From NCBI GenBank assembly GCA_963556495.2, contig OY747703.1, positions 59,156,296-59,220,295 on the forward strand: DNA of 64,000 nucleotides, given 5' to 3'. This DNA is from Valencia hispanica (Eukaryota; Chordata; Actinopteri; Cyprinodontiformes; Valenciidae). The number at the start of each line of letters is the position of its first letter. The stretch's first letter is position 1. The notes under the pieces are model-generated. The model searched no databases, was not told the origin of the DNA, and was given only the letters and a program-made list of their open reading frames with translations. Made by a program: the position numbers and the translations under genes. Shown here in pieces: positions 25,091-36,940 of the stretch.

Positions 25091-25753
25091 AGCGTGGTTT
25101 ATACTTCGCCGTCAGCACATTTGCACCCACACCCACACGTCTTGACAGAGATGTTTTCCTTTTATACTTCTCCTTTGTTGCAAAGCAATTCCTCTCCAGG
25201 ACAGCAGGGGGCGCAGACCTTTTCTGGTGGGTCTGCCTACCATTGTAGTGACGTCTCTGGTTGACGACAGTTTATTTACTCCAGCTGGTAAACGCACATC
25301 CACTCAAGGAGCAATGGCCGACAGAGAGCTTTTGACAGAAATTTGATTGAGCTGGAAAGCTTTTTACTGGAAGTGAAGCTCATAGAATCTCTAAAACATG
25401 GAAACAAACAAACCCAGCATCTGTTTTGTTGTTCTCTACACCTCCTGGTGTTCAAAATCACCAAAAGACCAGATTAGATAAACTGGCCTTGGAATATAAA
25501 GCATCTAGTGGCCTAAAGCTGCATTGACTACTGATTACATCGACTATAGAGCACCGTTCTGGTGAAATGGTCTGGGGTTGATGTTGGGCTGACCAATCAA
25601 AGACTGGCGCTCTCCATTGCGTTTGGCAGATTGTTAAAAAAATTAGGCTCTACTCCGTGCGTCCTTGCGTCCCTGTTGGAGAGCCCTTGTGTTGACGAAT
25701 AATGGCGCTGGGTCTCTCCGCACCTCAGCAGACGGAGAAGTATAAACTAGGTT
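25091..25753 (+). mobile_element. Harbinger-type MITE, copy 2
   Basis: TTA flanks both ends (25088-25090, 25754-25756). The ends agcgtggtttatacttcgcc and (reverse complement) aacctagtttatacttctcc are related. It is 663 bp, homologous and opposite to 12210-12775. The interior has agcaatggccgacagagag and gtggcctaaagctgca but no preserved frame. Confidence 0.75.
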
Positions 25754-25756
25754 TTA

Positions 25757-27301
25757 CAAGGTAGTGATATGCGAGTCCTGAACGAATCGTTCAATAATTG
25801 AATCACTTTACTGACTCGTGAATTACGATTCACAATCCAAACTGACTCATTCCTGTTACTGTTAGCAAACTAATTTCATTAGCAGATATGTATCTAGCTT
25901 ATTATTAAAATTGTGAAAAAAACAACAGCCAGTTTTGTTAATAAAAACATTTCCTTAAGTGCTCTGGGCTGGAAGAACAAATGCAAATCTTACATCACGA
26001 GAACAGCTCATTAGTTGGCAGTAGCATCGCTCTGCTAACAGCATGTTTGATTCACTCACCCCTTCCCTTCCTAAAAGCTAGCTTGCAATGTCTGATGGTG
26101 AATCATTACATGAACCAATCACTCAATTCCTCCCATCCGGCTCTCAGCTGTAGAAACTCAGGCCGTGTTACCGGCGAAGAGTCGCTCCTTCACCACAGCT
26201 TATTTTGCAAAGTTAATAAGCAGGCTAAAGAAAAAGTATAATAACTCAGTTCCAACACTGTTTTGAAAAAATTGATTTCATTGATGTACTATTGAATCCT
26301 TTTATGAATCGTAATCTTTTGCTCTTTTTTGGACTACAAAATCATCTTAGCCGTAGGATTTACATGGAAAGAGGAGCTACTTAAGTCTGAGTGAAAATGT
26401 AGATTTTTCTGCACTCTCTGGGCAACTGAGTTCACCATCACTTTTACAAGGAGATTTTAGTACAAATCTGGTGGCCTTTGTCAGAAAACTCTAAATGAGT
26501 CGCCTTTCAGCAAGAATCAGCCTTTTCTCAACGAATATCTCAGTCCAGGAAAGCTGTCAGTTGGCACAAGGAGAAGACCTACTGTGGAGAGAAAATAGTC
26601 TGAAAACATCTGCTCCTTCATCTAAACAACGTGGGTAGGAAATGCTGTAAACATCCAGGAGAACCTAAAGCAGGAGAAATGAGCTCAAGATGTTTATTTA
26701 AAGACTAAACGCTGATTGGTTGAGAGAAAACGTCCCCTCATTAAATGAGAGAAGAGGAAAGCAGAAGGGTTATTTCTGAAACCATGGGAAACTGAAGAGA
26801 TGACGGAAAAAGACCACAAAATACAGAAATGAATGCGGTTCTTCTCGTAGATTCTGCAGAGCTTCTGTTTGGTGTCCGGAGTCCAGAGAGGATGAGGAAG
26901 CTTCCAGTAACTCGATAAAGTGGAACCTGAAAGCTTTATTGATCCTCCTGCAGCAGAAAACAGAGATGAGAGCCACAGTCCTGCTTATAGAGCCTTCTGG
27001 CCTCCATGTTTCCTGCATGAGCTATTCTAATTTAATTAGGTGTCACATTATGGGATGGAGCAGAACAGCTCCTAACTGCTTCTGTCTCCTTCCTGTTGTC
27101 ATTATTCTCCTCACAAACTCCTCTCCTGAACTGAACCACAGTTGTTCTAGAAAACAGTGAAGCCATCTTCCCCGCTGAAACAAGGTGTGGTTAAACTGAT
27201 GCACATCTTGGTGAGGTAACAGAGGTCATAGGTCAAAGAGAGAAACCCAGACACCCTTTTCTCCAGCTGCTTCAGGGAGATCCAGAGCTGTCAGAAACTT
27301 G
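25757..27301. other. Unassigned intergenic sequence
   Basis: No exon or element is recognised. The stretch 25775-25850 is rich in gattcac/tgactc words. Confidence 0.4.
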
Positions 27302-28199
27302 GTCCCAGCCAGAGGCGTGTCTAGGGGGCGGCCTGGGGTGTGCCAACCCCCCCCCAACTCAGAACCGGAACGATCAGGGCTGTCAACTCTCACACTTACG
27401 CTGTGAGATACATGCATTTGAGAACCTTCAAAAGCTTTCACGCCACACTCCTCATAACTTACGTCACACAAAACCAAGAAGTATCCCAGACTTTTAACAG
27501 CAAGCAACTGCAGATGCTTTATTTTCATATTTCAGTGTCTCAGTTTCGGCGACGGCGGCACTGCCCCTACAGCTGTGTGTGTATATGAGAGCGGTCCTCC
27601 TGCGCTATAGGTTGGTCCGTCTGTCTGACCAGCAATCTCTCGCCTGGGCATTCTACCACTTAGACCGGCCTGTTCTGTTCATCTCGCATGTGATTGGCTC
27701 TGAGTCTGGTTTCAGTAGCATTTCACAAACTATAGTAAGACGTTTGGACACCGGAAACATTTTTCCAGCTAGCGCAAGCTGTCTCTTCCCTTATGGTGCC
27801 GCCGCCGCCGCCGATGAAATCTGTTTGCTTTTCTTTTGGATCTCTACAGCAACGTAGGTAGGCTACGCATTGATTTAGCCACATGAAATATCACTCAGCT
27901 TGTCACTCCCCAATCGGGTCATCATTTATTTACGATCATGTTCGCTGCCAACTAGCTAACCCAGTTTAGCCCGACTGTTAGTTTTAATTCTTTAAGCACC
28001 AAAAGTCACAAATATTATCCCTCTTGTAGTTACTACTTTACACCAAGAGATGGCCGACATCTATAACTTTAATCTGAGCAACATTTGTGGGTATGTTACC
28101 ATGGAGATTTTTGGAGTATTTAAAGGTTCCTCCCGCAATCTGGGAGTTGTAGTAGCAGTCAGAGCGTAGAGAGCGTGAATTGTAGAGAGAAAACTTACC

Positions 28200-28337
28200 A
28201 TGGTGAGAGGTCTGTTCACCGCTGACGAAGCACTTCAAGTAACAGCTGACTCAGATTCTGAGGAAGAATATTCACTTTATGATGAATATATCCAGCGAGA
28301 CAGAAAGTGTTTCAGTCTGTTCGACATGATAATCTAA
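28200..28337 (+). pseudogene. Short acidic open frame inside the hAT-type element
   Basis: The ATG follows cttacc. The frame encodes 45 residues, MVRGLFTADEALQVTADSDS, then a run of Glu, then YDEYIQRDRK and a taa stop. The acidic FTADEALQ...DSDSEEE pattern recalls the N-terminus of piggyBac-type transposases, which would be odd inside hAT-like ends. The match is weak and no catalytic domain follows. It may equally be chance. Confidence 0.3.
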
Positions 28338-28379
28338 GGGCTCGTATAACGGACCTGACGCACAGCTTCAGCTTGTCCG

Positions 28380-28690
28380 GGTTGGGAGAACGGGACGGGG
28401 AACCGGTAGCAGAGGGGTTCAAAACACTGCAGCTGCTTCTGATAGACATGACGGTACACAAGCAGCACATATAGCGTCTGATGCTTTACTTTACCGGCGA
28501 AGGGGAGGGAGTGGCGGTAGCAGAGGGGGTCAAACACCGCTTATTCTTCAGCGCGCAGCAACAGCGAGCCTGTTAGCCATGAGTCTCCAAGCAGCACATA
28601 TCCGGTCCGATGATTTGCTCCATCGTGTCTGGGGTATGAGAAAGGAAAGTGGTGGCGGTAGAAGGGGTTTTCAAAACACCGCTGATGGTA
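28380..28690. repeat. Degenerate tandem repeat, about 3 units
   Basis: The phrase ggtagcagaggggttcaaaa-cac recurs at 28405, 28516 and 28655 (ggtagaaggggttttcaaaa). The phrase caagcagcacatat recurs at 28458 and 28589. The units are about 110 to 140 bases with substantial divergence. Confidence 0.6.
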
Positions 28691-29467
28691 ACAAATGAGG
28701 CAGGAAAGTAAAAACTCACGGAAATAGATGCGGGAGAAACTCCCTGTGGAGTAGGTCTGTGTGCAGAACCCTCCAATGAAAGATACCACACACTGAAGGA
28801 CTACAAGCAATGTCATCTAGGTCGATAAACATCTGCAAATGTAAAAAACTAAACCAAAAAAAAAAGCTTTTAAAAAAGACCCCTCCAAAAAAACAAAAAG
28901 AAAAAACAACAAATCAATTTAAAATAGAAAAAAGATGAACATCTGTAAAATGTAAGAAATCCAATATGGCTGCCACCTGATGTTCTAATGATATGCAAAT
29001 TAGATGAGTGAATCTGTTCCTATCACAAACTTTGGGTCATACTGAAGATTTTTCTAATTTACAATAAGCCTTTATCTCTGACCATATTTAAGCTACAAGC
29101 TTTTGAAATAGTGAAATCAAAATGTAAGATTTTACTGAGAAAACCCAGCGCCTAAGAGTTAAGTGTAAAATAGCATGTAGTGTAGTTACAATGTGTCCCT
29201 GTGTTCTAGTAACACTATTTTATTGTTCTTAAAGACTGTTAGTTAATAGCTCACACCCTCACTTACAATTACTCAAAATCTGCATTGCAGTTTCAGCAAT
29301 TGTTTTACAGGAGGGAAAAATGTCTGTTTTATTTTAAAACATTTATCAGAAAGAAGGCATACATTTCTTCTTTTTTTTTTACTGTGGATTCTTGATTTAC
29401 GAGTGCCACCCAAGCAGAACTAGGTGTCCCTCCTTTGCCACCCCTGAAACACGCCACTGGTCCCAGC

Positions 29468-29820
29468 TCCTCCCAGATGGTTCCGTCTGGAGTCATCCTG
29501 ATCAGAAGAACCACCTCCTTCAGAAGATGAGGAGCAGCAGCAGCTCTACTCTGACCTCCTCCGCATGATGGAGCTCATCTCCTCCTCTCTGGAGCTGAGC
29601 AGAGGAAACTCCTCCCAGCTGATTGGATCTGGAATCTCATGACCAGACAGGCGAGGGTTGGAAATCCCTGTAAGTTTAGAGTTTGACTTTTTGTTTCAGC
29701 TCTTCCTTCACTGGATGGCATCTTGATGTGTTACAGGAGTGATGGTAGGATGGAGATGGAGGTCAGCCAGATGAAGGCCTCCTCTGCAGAAATACAGAAT
29801 CGGCCTTGTTCATGATTTGC
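29468..29820. other. Unassigned intergenic sequence
   Basis: Nothing recognised. Confidence 0.4.
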
Positions 29821-30050
29821 TTTTGACCCGTTTGGAAGATCAGAACCTGTAGCAGTCATGTAACTTGATGCCTTGAATATTTTATTTTATTTTGAAAATA
29901 CCAAATCTACCATTTCCTCCGTTTTATTGTGAAGTGTTTTTTTATTTTTTTGGACCCACTTTTTATTTAGCTTATTCTCTGTGTCTCATGACTCCTCTGT
30001 GGTGTCTCCATGCTTGTCTCCACTCTGTATACAGGTCACCATGGTTACTG
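29821..30050 (+). repeat. Duplicated segment, copy 2
   Basis: Matches 14909-15180 in the same orientation, with two short deletions relative to that copy. Confidence 0.75.
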
Positions 30051-30839
30051 TATCAAATGTCAGAATATTATTCCTGGCACAAGATTGATAAGTGGAGACG
30101 TGCAGTTTCAAAAAGAGTCTGACTGTTTCCAATTTGTGCAAAAGCAGGAACGTAAAGCCAAAGGTCATTTCTACTCAAGCATCCTAGATGCCCCGCCCCC
30201 CGTTAATTAGTTCGCACCTGGATGAAATGATCTTATTGAATTCTGCATAATCATAATGATCATAGTTTCTCGGTCAAAATACTCCGAAATTCCGGACTTC
30301 ACCAAAATGATGTAATTTGACGCAACATCTTTTTCTTTCTGGTGGCTTTTTAACATGATCTGTCGGGTATCTGACCGACAGCCTCTCTCTCATGCAGGAA
30401 GCTGCTCACTGGGTCTCCTCCCTCCACTACCGCTCTGCTGCACAACTAACATGTTCCAGCCTGTTTTCTCTGCGCTTTCATGCAGGAAGGATTCTACTTT
30501 TCAGGCTTAGAGACAAATAATGTTTGTCTTTATATAAGTATGAGATGGAGACTGGGATCACATGTATTTGCTTCTTCCTGGGTAAGTTCTGCAGATTTCT
30601 TCTTTACATTTCCAGGTCGCCGCTGTTTATATGGTGAAGCTGCTGCGCAGGTTATTAAAACTGTGGAAACGGGTTTTACCCCAACAACCAACAACGTCTT
30701 CACATTTTACTTGAATGTACTATATATATGGATATGACGTCATTTACAGCATCATTTGTCTCAGATTTACTGTTTTTAAGTGATGTATGTAATCAGGGAA
30801 ACATTTTTAAATAACTAAAACCCTTGATGGCGTTTCCTT
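30051..30839. other. Unassigned intergenic sequence
   Basis: No exon or element end is recognised. Confidence 0.4.
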
Positions 30840-30965
30840 ACCTAACCTGGCTCATCTGTACTCGGCCCAGTGCCCAGCGGGTGGGGTCTAACTTTTATTC
30901 TGTAAAGCACTTTGAACTGCATTTTCTTTGTATGAAAATCGCTTTATAAATAAAGTTGATTATTA
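30840..30965 (+). mobile_element. L2-type LINE 3' tail
   Basis: The end ctgtaaagcactttgaactg ... cgctttataaataaagttga is the same kind of tail as at 61440-61510. It is a heavily 5'-truncated LINE copy. Confidence 0.6.
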
Positions 30966-31139
30966 TTGTCCAAAGCAACAGCTACTGAATTGCTAGTGAC
31001 ATAATTACAGTCAAATTTAAAAAACTTAAATGTTTGCAGTGTTATTTTCTTATGAATGTGTTTTTCTAACAGAGCAGCTAAAATACTCATCCTCCTACCA
31101 GTTATCAGTTAGAAATTAGCTACAGAAAACAACAGATTG

Positions 31140-31620
31140 ACTTTGACTATTGATCATGAACTATAGAGGGGCGATAACACACCCTTGAAGAACACCAGAA
31201 CAGTTTCCCTAGATGTACAGTAAAACTACAACTAGAAAATCACTCAGAGAACGCAGACCTCCACCAGGGCCACTCATTCCTCCCACATCCTCATGTTATC
31301 TGATTCTAACCTTCGGTACTTTTCCAATAAATGTCTGTTAATGAGACACATGGCTGTGTTTGTGCTGTCGCTGAGCTCTTCCAGCAGAAAGGGTGATTCC
31401 TGCATGTGCAACTAACCTTTTGTGCATATGGTCCAACCATAGCGAGGCTGCTGCTGGAGCTCAGCCGTCTGTGATTTCTCCGAGACGGGAGAGGAGTGGA
31501 GGTTAGCACCGCTGGTGGGTGGGTGGATCATCCCCAAAATCTAATCAGTTGTTACTGGTCCCGTTGCGGACATTTCCTGAAAATCCCTGCTGTAGTGATT
31601 AAGCTGCAGCGATCTGTCTC
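31140..31620 (+). mobile_element. Possible RTE/Rex3-type LINE 3' region
   Basis: Phrases such as cactcagagaacgcagacct, ccacatcctcatgttatctg and aaaatctaatcagttgttac resemble the 3' region of fish RTE-type LINEs as I remember it. No coding domain is present to test this. Confidence 0.3.
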
Positions 31621-31859
31621 ACCCGGTCAGTGTCCGGTGCAGATACAGACGCGCTCCATGTCTCAGTTACTCTTCAGCTCCTGGATTGTGGGATACATTG
31701 GGTTTGGTGTCCAGGTCTGAGATGATGTTCAGAAGCTCTAATGGGAATCTTCTTTTGATTGATTCAGTTACCTGAACTTCATACAGAAGGTTGTAAATGT
31801 CTGCACCGAGTGACCGAGGGGTGTGATGTGTAATCTGTCAAAATGGCACATGGCCTTCA

Positions 31860-32170
31860 GATTTCTCCCTCACCATTTAAAAACACCGGTCAGATAAAGA
31901 ATCTGGTTAATGTGACTCCTGACGGACTGGGTTGATCTGAACCATGGAAACTAGTGTTTTCATAAAGAGTCGAGCTTTGATGCTGGCAGTTGGCTTGTCA
32001 AGTTCTGGACGATGGAAACACTTGAACTGATGGGAGAAGAATCTCATCAGTCTGGTGCTCATCAGACGTGCGATGAGGACTCCAGCTGATAGGAGCTTGT
32101 TATGGGGGAACATTGTGGCTTTCTTCCTGACATTGAAATAATGAAACACATATTTGGCCTTAATGGAAAT
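31860..32170 (-). other. Coding-like minus-strand segment, unknown
   Basis: An 80-codon open stretch (31907-32149, minus) encodes MFHYFNVRKKATMFPHNKLL, a leucine/arginine-rich middle, and FHRPELDKPTASIKARLFMK. Its composition looks like real protein rather than noise. No family is recognised. There are no clear splice borders, and the surrounding minus-strand frames soon close. It could be a transposon-derived fragment. Confidence 0.25.
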
Positions 32171-32412
32171 GCCTCGAGGGTTTGGGATTCTTCTTTTCTA
32201 CATGGGGCTTGTAGACAAAGCTTAGGACTGTGTTCTCTGAGTCATTTTGTGGGCAGGTGCTGTGGGAGTTTGTGACGGCGAAGATAATCAGTAGTGCTGT
32301 GAGCAATGTATGTTCTCCTCTGGTCCCAACAATCAAAGATCTCGTGTTATCTTTCCTACTTTCTGACCCTCACCTGTAGTCCTGACAGATGAAGGACAGG
32401 AGGAACTAGTTC

Positions 32413-32650
32413 TCAGATAGAAGCAGTTGAATGAACTTCCTCCACAGGATGATTAGATCCTCTTAGAGATCGGGGAAGGAGCGCCATCTGGGGGACGATC
32501 CGAGTAGAGCTGCTGCTTGTCTGGATTGAATGGTTCAGTTGTGATGGTTCAATCATCTTCTCAGTAGGAATCCTGGATGTGTCCCTTTGGAGGTTTTCAG
32601 GCGTGTCTCTCTGGGAGGATGACCCAGAACAAGCTGGACACACATTATAT
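32413..32650 (+). mobile_element. Possible LINE ORF2 C-terminal fragment
   Basis: The phrase ttggaggttttcaggcgtgt-ctctctgggaggatgacccag resembles a segment widely found near the end of fish LINE ORF2, followed there by a conserved arginine-rich stretch. Frames are broken here. Confidence 0.3.
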
Positions 32651-33359
32651 CCCTTCTAACCAGAGAATGCTCTGACCATTCTCAGGTCTGACCGTGTAGA
32701 TTAATGTTGTCCCCAGTCAGACATCTCAGGTTTTATTTCCTGTTATCTGACAATGATTGCCTTAGACATGAAGATGTCCTAAAATATATGCATCATGGTT
32801 GATAAAATGTCAATCTGCTGAGTGTCTGCCTTCATGAGAACCTGGATCATCATCACAGCAGGAAGGCTTTTCATTGGAGGAGAAACAGAGGAAAGTTTTG
32901 TTCACAATGTCTGGGGAATTTCCAAGGAAGCTGTTTAATGTTTGGTTCTGATTATTTCTTGTAAATAAAAATGACTGGATCTGATTAACAGGAACCAACC
33001 AGTGTTTTCAGTAGAGATAAGACTGTTTACGTGAACACAACCAACCACAGGGTGTAACATCCTCGGAACAGTTGACGGATATAATATATTTATAGAGCAT
33101 TTTTAGACCCTTTATATTGATTTAAAGGCTGTAATACAGAATGTCTTGTTTTTCATGGCTGAATCTTCAATTTCCTCTCTGATGATGGCCTTGAGCCCTC
33201 AGATCAATGTCTTACTGATGGTCAGCATGTAGAACTATTCAGCTAATTGTTCTGGAAGAGATCTAATAATAATGTAACTGCAGTTTGGATCTGTTTTTAC
33301 TTTTATTTCTGTGTTCATTTTGTGCTGATGCTTTAACAGTTGAATACCTGCCTAAATGT
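32651..33359. other. Unassigned intergenic sequence
   Basis: Nothing recognised. Confidence 0.4.
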
Positions 33360-33735
33360 CTAAGTTCCTGTAAAGGCAAGCCCAGTCAAGTTTACTTGCA
33401 TAACACATTTCAGCAACAACACAGTTTAGAGTGATTCACATGATGAAGACATGAGGAGCATGTGCTATAATAAAGAGAAGAAAAGAGAAGCTACACCCTA
33501 AACTAATGATGTTCCACTGATTATTAATCAAAGGCAGCTCTAACAGATGCGTTTTTAGCCTTGATTTAAAGGAGCTCAGTGTTTCAGCTGTTTTACAGTT
33601 TTCTGGAAATTTGTTCCAGAAACTTAAAGCCACTTCTGCATGTTTGGTTATGATTCTGGGGATGCTGAGTAGACTGGAACCAGAAGACCTGAGCGGTCTG
33701 TAGGGTTGATATGATCTCGGTTTGATTAAAACCAA
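33360..33735 (-). mobile_element. LINE fragment, ORF2 C-terminus (L2/CR1/Rex1-like)
   Basis: On the minus strand it encodes PYRPLRSSGSSLLSIPRI, SFWNKFPENCKTAETLSSF and KSRLKTHLLELPL, the usual C-terminal pattern of this LINE group. It is homologous to 36124-36230 plus 36573-36650 and to 56490-56620. Confidence 0.7.
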
Positions 33736-34345
33736 CCCTGCTGCGGGTCGATTGCATATGTAAATGGCAACTGGACCAAAACCGCACCAAAAGCAGGAAG
33801 CGGACTATTGTGCACGGCATTGTGGGTGAATAGGATCTAAACAACCGCGCATACTGGATAGATAGATGCTGGATCATCTACATACTTTGCTCAACATCTG
33901 TATAAGGAGGACAACAGTGCTGTGAAGTTGTTGGTGCCCCTATTCATTACACGCCGCCTCATAAGAGGCCGTCTCAGCCGCCTCGTATAAAAAACAGCCT
34001 TCTTGCATAGTCCTCGGCCTCTTCTCTGCTCATCCTGAGCCCATCGTTGCTCTGTTTTATCTTGGACTTTTCCCAAACACAACAGAGCAATCCTGAAACC
34101 GCCACAATCTGCTGCCACTCCATGTTTGGTTACATGTCACTGTAAGGGAAGTGTCCTCCCCGCACCAAGAAGTACAGCGCCACCACAGCGCCACCACAGG
34201 CGGGGAGGTAAACATGTTGCTCAAAAGCTTTGGCTCGTTTGACACAAAGAGCAGTGTGAATGCGAACTGCAACAGCTAAAGAAAGCATTTTGGTCCCCAA
34301 TCGAACCGAGGCTACCGGACTATCGGGTGTGAATACAGCCTTAAT
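33736..34345. mobile_element. Possible decayed DNA transposon
   Basis: The left part ctcggtttgatt and the reverse complement of the right part, ctcggttcgattgggg, match. The right end reads atcgggtgtgaatacagcc, a typical terminus phrase. Borders and target duplication could not be fixed. Confidence 0.35.
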
Positions 34346-35708
34346 GTATTTTGGTGTTAGGCCATCAGGCTCAGGAATAAACTTTGTTCAGGTTTTCTCT
34401 GTCGACTGTAACAGCGTCCGAGCCCACCTCACCAAGGAAGTAGCTGAAAAGTGAAAACAACCTGGCAGTCAGACACGCATGGCATGGCCTAATTTTTAGA
34501 TAGTTCTGGAATGAAATGAGAAACCTCATGAAGCTGCTGTCTCCCCAAACACAAACAAAACAGAAATGGTTGAAAGAAGTGGAACTGACTGCTGTTGTGT
34601 AACATTTTACCCACCAACAACACGATTGCACATCCTGATGATTGGAAACAGAATGAAGCAATGAGGCATGACTGGCAGGAACGCAGACAAGATGTTGACA
34701 CTTGTGGTGAAGTTAGGAAAGCAGAAGATGCTGAATAATCCTATAAGTGATGAAAATGTTGAGACAGGCGTTACAGCTAGCTGAGAACCTTCTTTACCTT
34801 AATGATGAAGACGTTGATTAAAATATCCTGACTCATCATTCACAGGACTCAGAACTGAACAAGTTTGAGTCCTTCCTAATTAAAGGATCTCCTTTCATTC
34901 TGCAGAGATTCTGTAATGTTGTTGTTTATCATTTTCTTGAAGGAGTTTCTTTCTGTCCTCATACCAGAATAGAGTTGCTTCGAGCAGAGCAGAACGTTTT
35001 CTTTTTCTGTAACCTTATGATGCCTTTTTATAGACCAGATAAGCAAAAACGCAGTCGGGACTCGGATGTCTTCTGGGTTTCTCATGTGTTTTCCAAAAGG
35101 TGTGAAGGAGCTCTGAGCCACAACAGTAATTACAGTCCTCAGGGAAAATCATGGTCAGCTGGGGATTTAAGGCGAAAACAAGGCTTCATGTGTTTGTGTG
35201 AGAGCTTTAGCATAAACCACATATTTACTCCTACTAGACATCCTGGTAGTTAACTTAATATGTCCTCTTTTTTTTCTAAACATGTCATGTTTCACGTTCG
35301 TGCTGCAGAGCAGCAGTAACTTAGCTGAGACATTAAAATAAATAAAAAATTTCTTACAGAAGAAGCATTCTTCACTCAGAAACTTTTGTCATTAAAGTTT
35401 AAAGAAAACGAAAAAACGTCTGTTTTTCATGTTTTAAATAAAGCTTTAGTTCATTACAAAAAACATTCTCTGTTTTACAACTTTGGGCAGTTCAAACACA
35501 AATGACATGCAGAACCATTCACACCTGACAGAAAATCTCTGAATATAAATCCATTACAACTGATCTTGGACGACTCTGTATCTGATTGGGTCCAATAACA
35601 GGATTTATAAAGCAGCTCCAGTCCCGTGTTCCCGTGAAGACTCGCATCATGTCTCTGGTCCTTCTCACTGAGCCTGTTGCTATAGAAACAGGAAGGGAAA
35701 TTTAATGC
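34346..35708. other. Unassigned intergenic sequence
   Basis: No exon or element is recognised. Confidence 0.4.
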
Positions 35709-35837
35709 CGATGTTGTAGTGCTGCCACGATTCGTCACGATGGCGACAAACAAAATTGTCGACAAAAGATGTGGCGTCACCGGAGAAGCCCAAACAGCAG
35801 CATCATGGCGAGCCGACAACGAAGCTCTAAAGTTCTG

Positions 35838-35959
35838 GAGCGCTTTATAAAGATCAAAGACAAGCATGTGTAATGTGAAATTCACAAGGTAGAACCTGCT
35901 CTCATGGCAGAACAACGGTGATGCTCGAGCATCTTAAAAGGAAGTCTGCTGTGGCTGAC
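35838..35959 (+). pseudogene. BED-type zinc-finger remnant of hAT transposase
   Basis: The frame reads ERFIKIKDKHV, then an in-frame taa, then CEIHKVEPALMAEQR, and after a frame change MLEHLKRKSAVAD. The spacing K-D-K-H-V / C / MLEHLKRK matches the N-terminal BED finger of hAT transposases. The stop, the frameshift and a His in place of the second Cys of the finger show it is dead. Confidence 0.6.
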
Positions 35960-36123
35960 GACAAAGGATCAGTCGCTTCTGTAAGCTAATTAGCTCGTTA
36001 GCTGCTAACATTAGCATCAACAGTAGGCAAGGCAAGATACACAATAAAGCACGAAAAACAGCAACAAAGCCATAAAGCATGAACACATATGATACATAAG
36101 ACATTAATCGTTTACTCAAATGC

Positions 36124-36940
36124 AATTCTAAACAGATGAGTTTTTAGTTGTGATTTAAAGGAACTCTGTGTTTCAGCAGCTTTGCAGTCGCCAGGAAGTT
36201 TGTTCCAGATTAGAGGAGCATAGAAACTGAAAGCTGCTTCTCCATGAAAAATAAATTACAGAGGCACTCTGAAGTTGTATAAAAAAGCCTCTTATTCAAC
36301 ATGGCAAGGACTGATCACAAGCACATGGGCCTACACTTTGCGGCCATATTGGCCTTCATCAGGGCATGCGTAGGCCCATGTGCTTGTGATCAGTCCTTGC
36401 CATGTTGAATTAAAGGCTTTTTTAATACTTTTTCAACCTCAGAGTGCCTCTGTAATTTCCTTTTTTTTGGATTATTACTTCACCCATCGCAGAAGAGCAC
36501 CTGGGATAGAGACTTTTTGAAGTCTCCTGAGCGCCCTCAGCCCCTTTGTGTCATCTCAGCTGCTTCTCCATGTTTGGTTCTGATTCTAGGGATGTTGAGT
36601 AGACTGAAATTAGAGGACCTGATTGGTCTGGGGATGGTTGCTATAGTAACAGTAGATCTTCAACATACTTTGGTGCTAAGCCATGTAATGATTTATAAAC
36701 TAGTAAAAGTATTTATAAGTCTATTCTCTGAGCTACAGGGAGCCAGTGTAAGGACTTTAGAACTGGGGTGATGTGCTCTACTTTCCTGGTTCTAGTGAGG
36801 AACACGAGCAGCAGCGTTCTGGATCAGCTGCAGATGTCTGACTGACTTTTTAGGCAAACCTGTGAAGATGCTGTTGCAGTGATCAATCCGACTAAAGATA
36901 AACGCGTGGATTAGTTTTTCTAGGTCCTGTTGCGACATCA
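36124..36940 (-). mobile_element. LINE fragment (L2/CR1/Rex1-like) inside the hAT element
   Basis: Minus-strand coding pieces include QQDLEKLIHAFIFSRID, GLPKKSVRHLQLIQNAAARV and KVEHITPVLKSLHWLPVAQR, the region after the RT domain of this LINE group. It is homologous to 51840-52150 and 56490-56720. Bases 36247-36557 are a later insertion. Confidence 0.75.
36247..36557. mobile_element. 311-bp palindromic insertion with 15-bp target duplication
   Basis: agctgcttctccatg occurs on both sides (36232-36246 and 36558-36572). The same LINE at 56530-56560 has it once, uninterrupted, so the insertion is proven within the window. The insert has inverted arms 36253-36334 and 36370-36458, with a perfect 41-base core (36294-36334 against 36370-36410) around a 35-base loop, then about 100 bases of single sequence. 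A 15-bp duplication is long for DNA transposons and typical of LINE-driven retroposition. Confidence 0.8.

Larger units (their letters stand above)
27310..29459. mobile_element. hAT-type DNA transposon, 2150 bp, exact 8-bp target duplication
   Basis: gtcccagc occurs directly before (27302-27309) and after (29460-29467) the element. The termini are cagaggcgtgtctaggggg and, as the reverse complement of the right end, cagtggcgtgtttcagggg. The cagNggcg ends and 8-bp duplication are typical of hAT. The interior has no complete transposase. It holds a 45-codon open frame (28200-28337), a degenerate tandem repeat (28380-28690), a GCCGCC run and AT-rich filler. Confidence 0.8.

Noticed and set aside
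35475..35915. 146-codon minus-strand open frame
   Set aside because: It overlaps the hAT left end and the antisense of the BED-finger remnant; its composition is not convincing.
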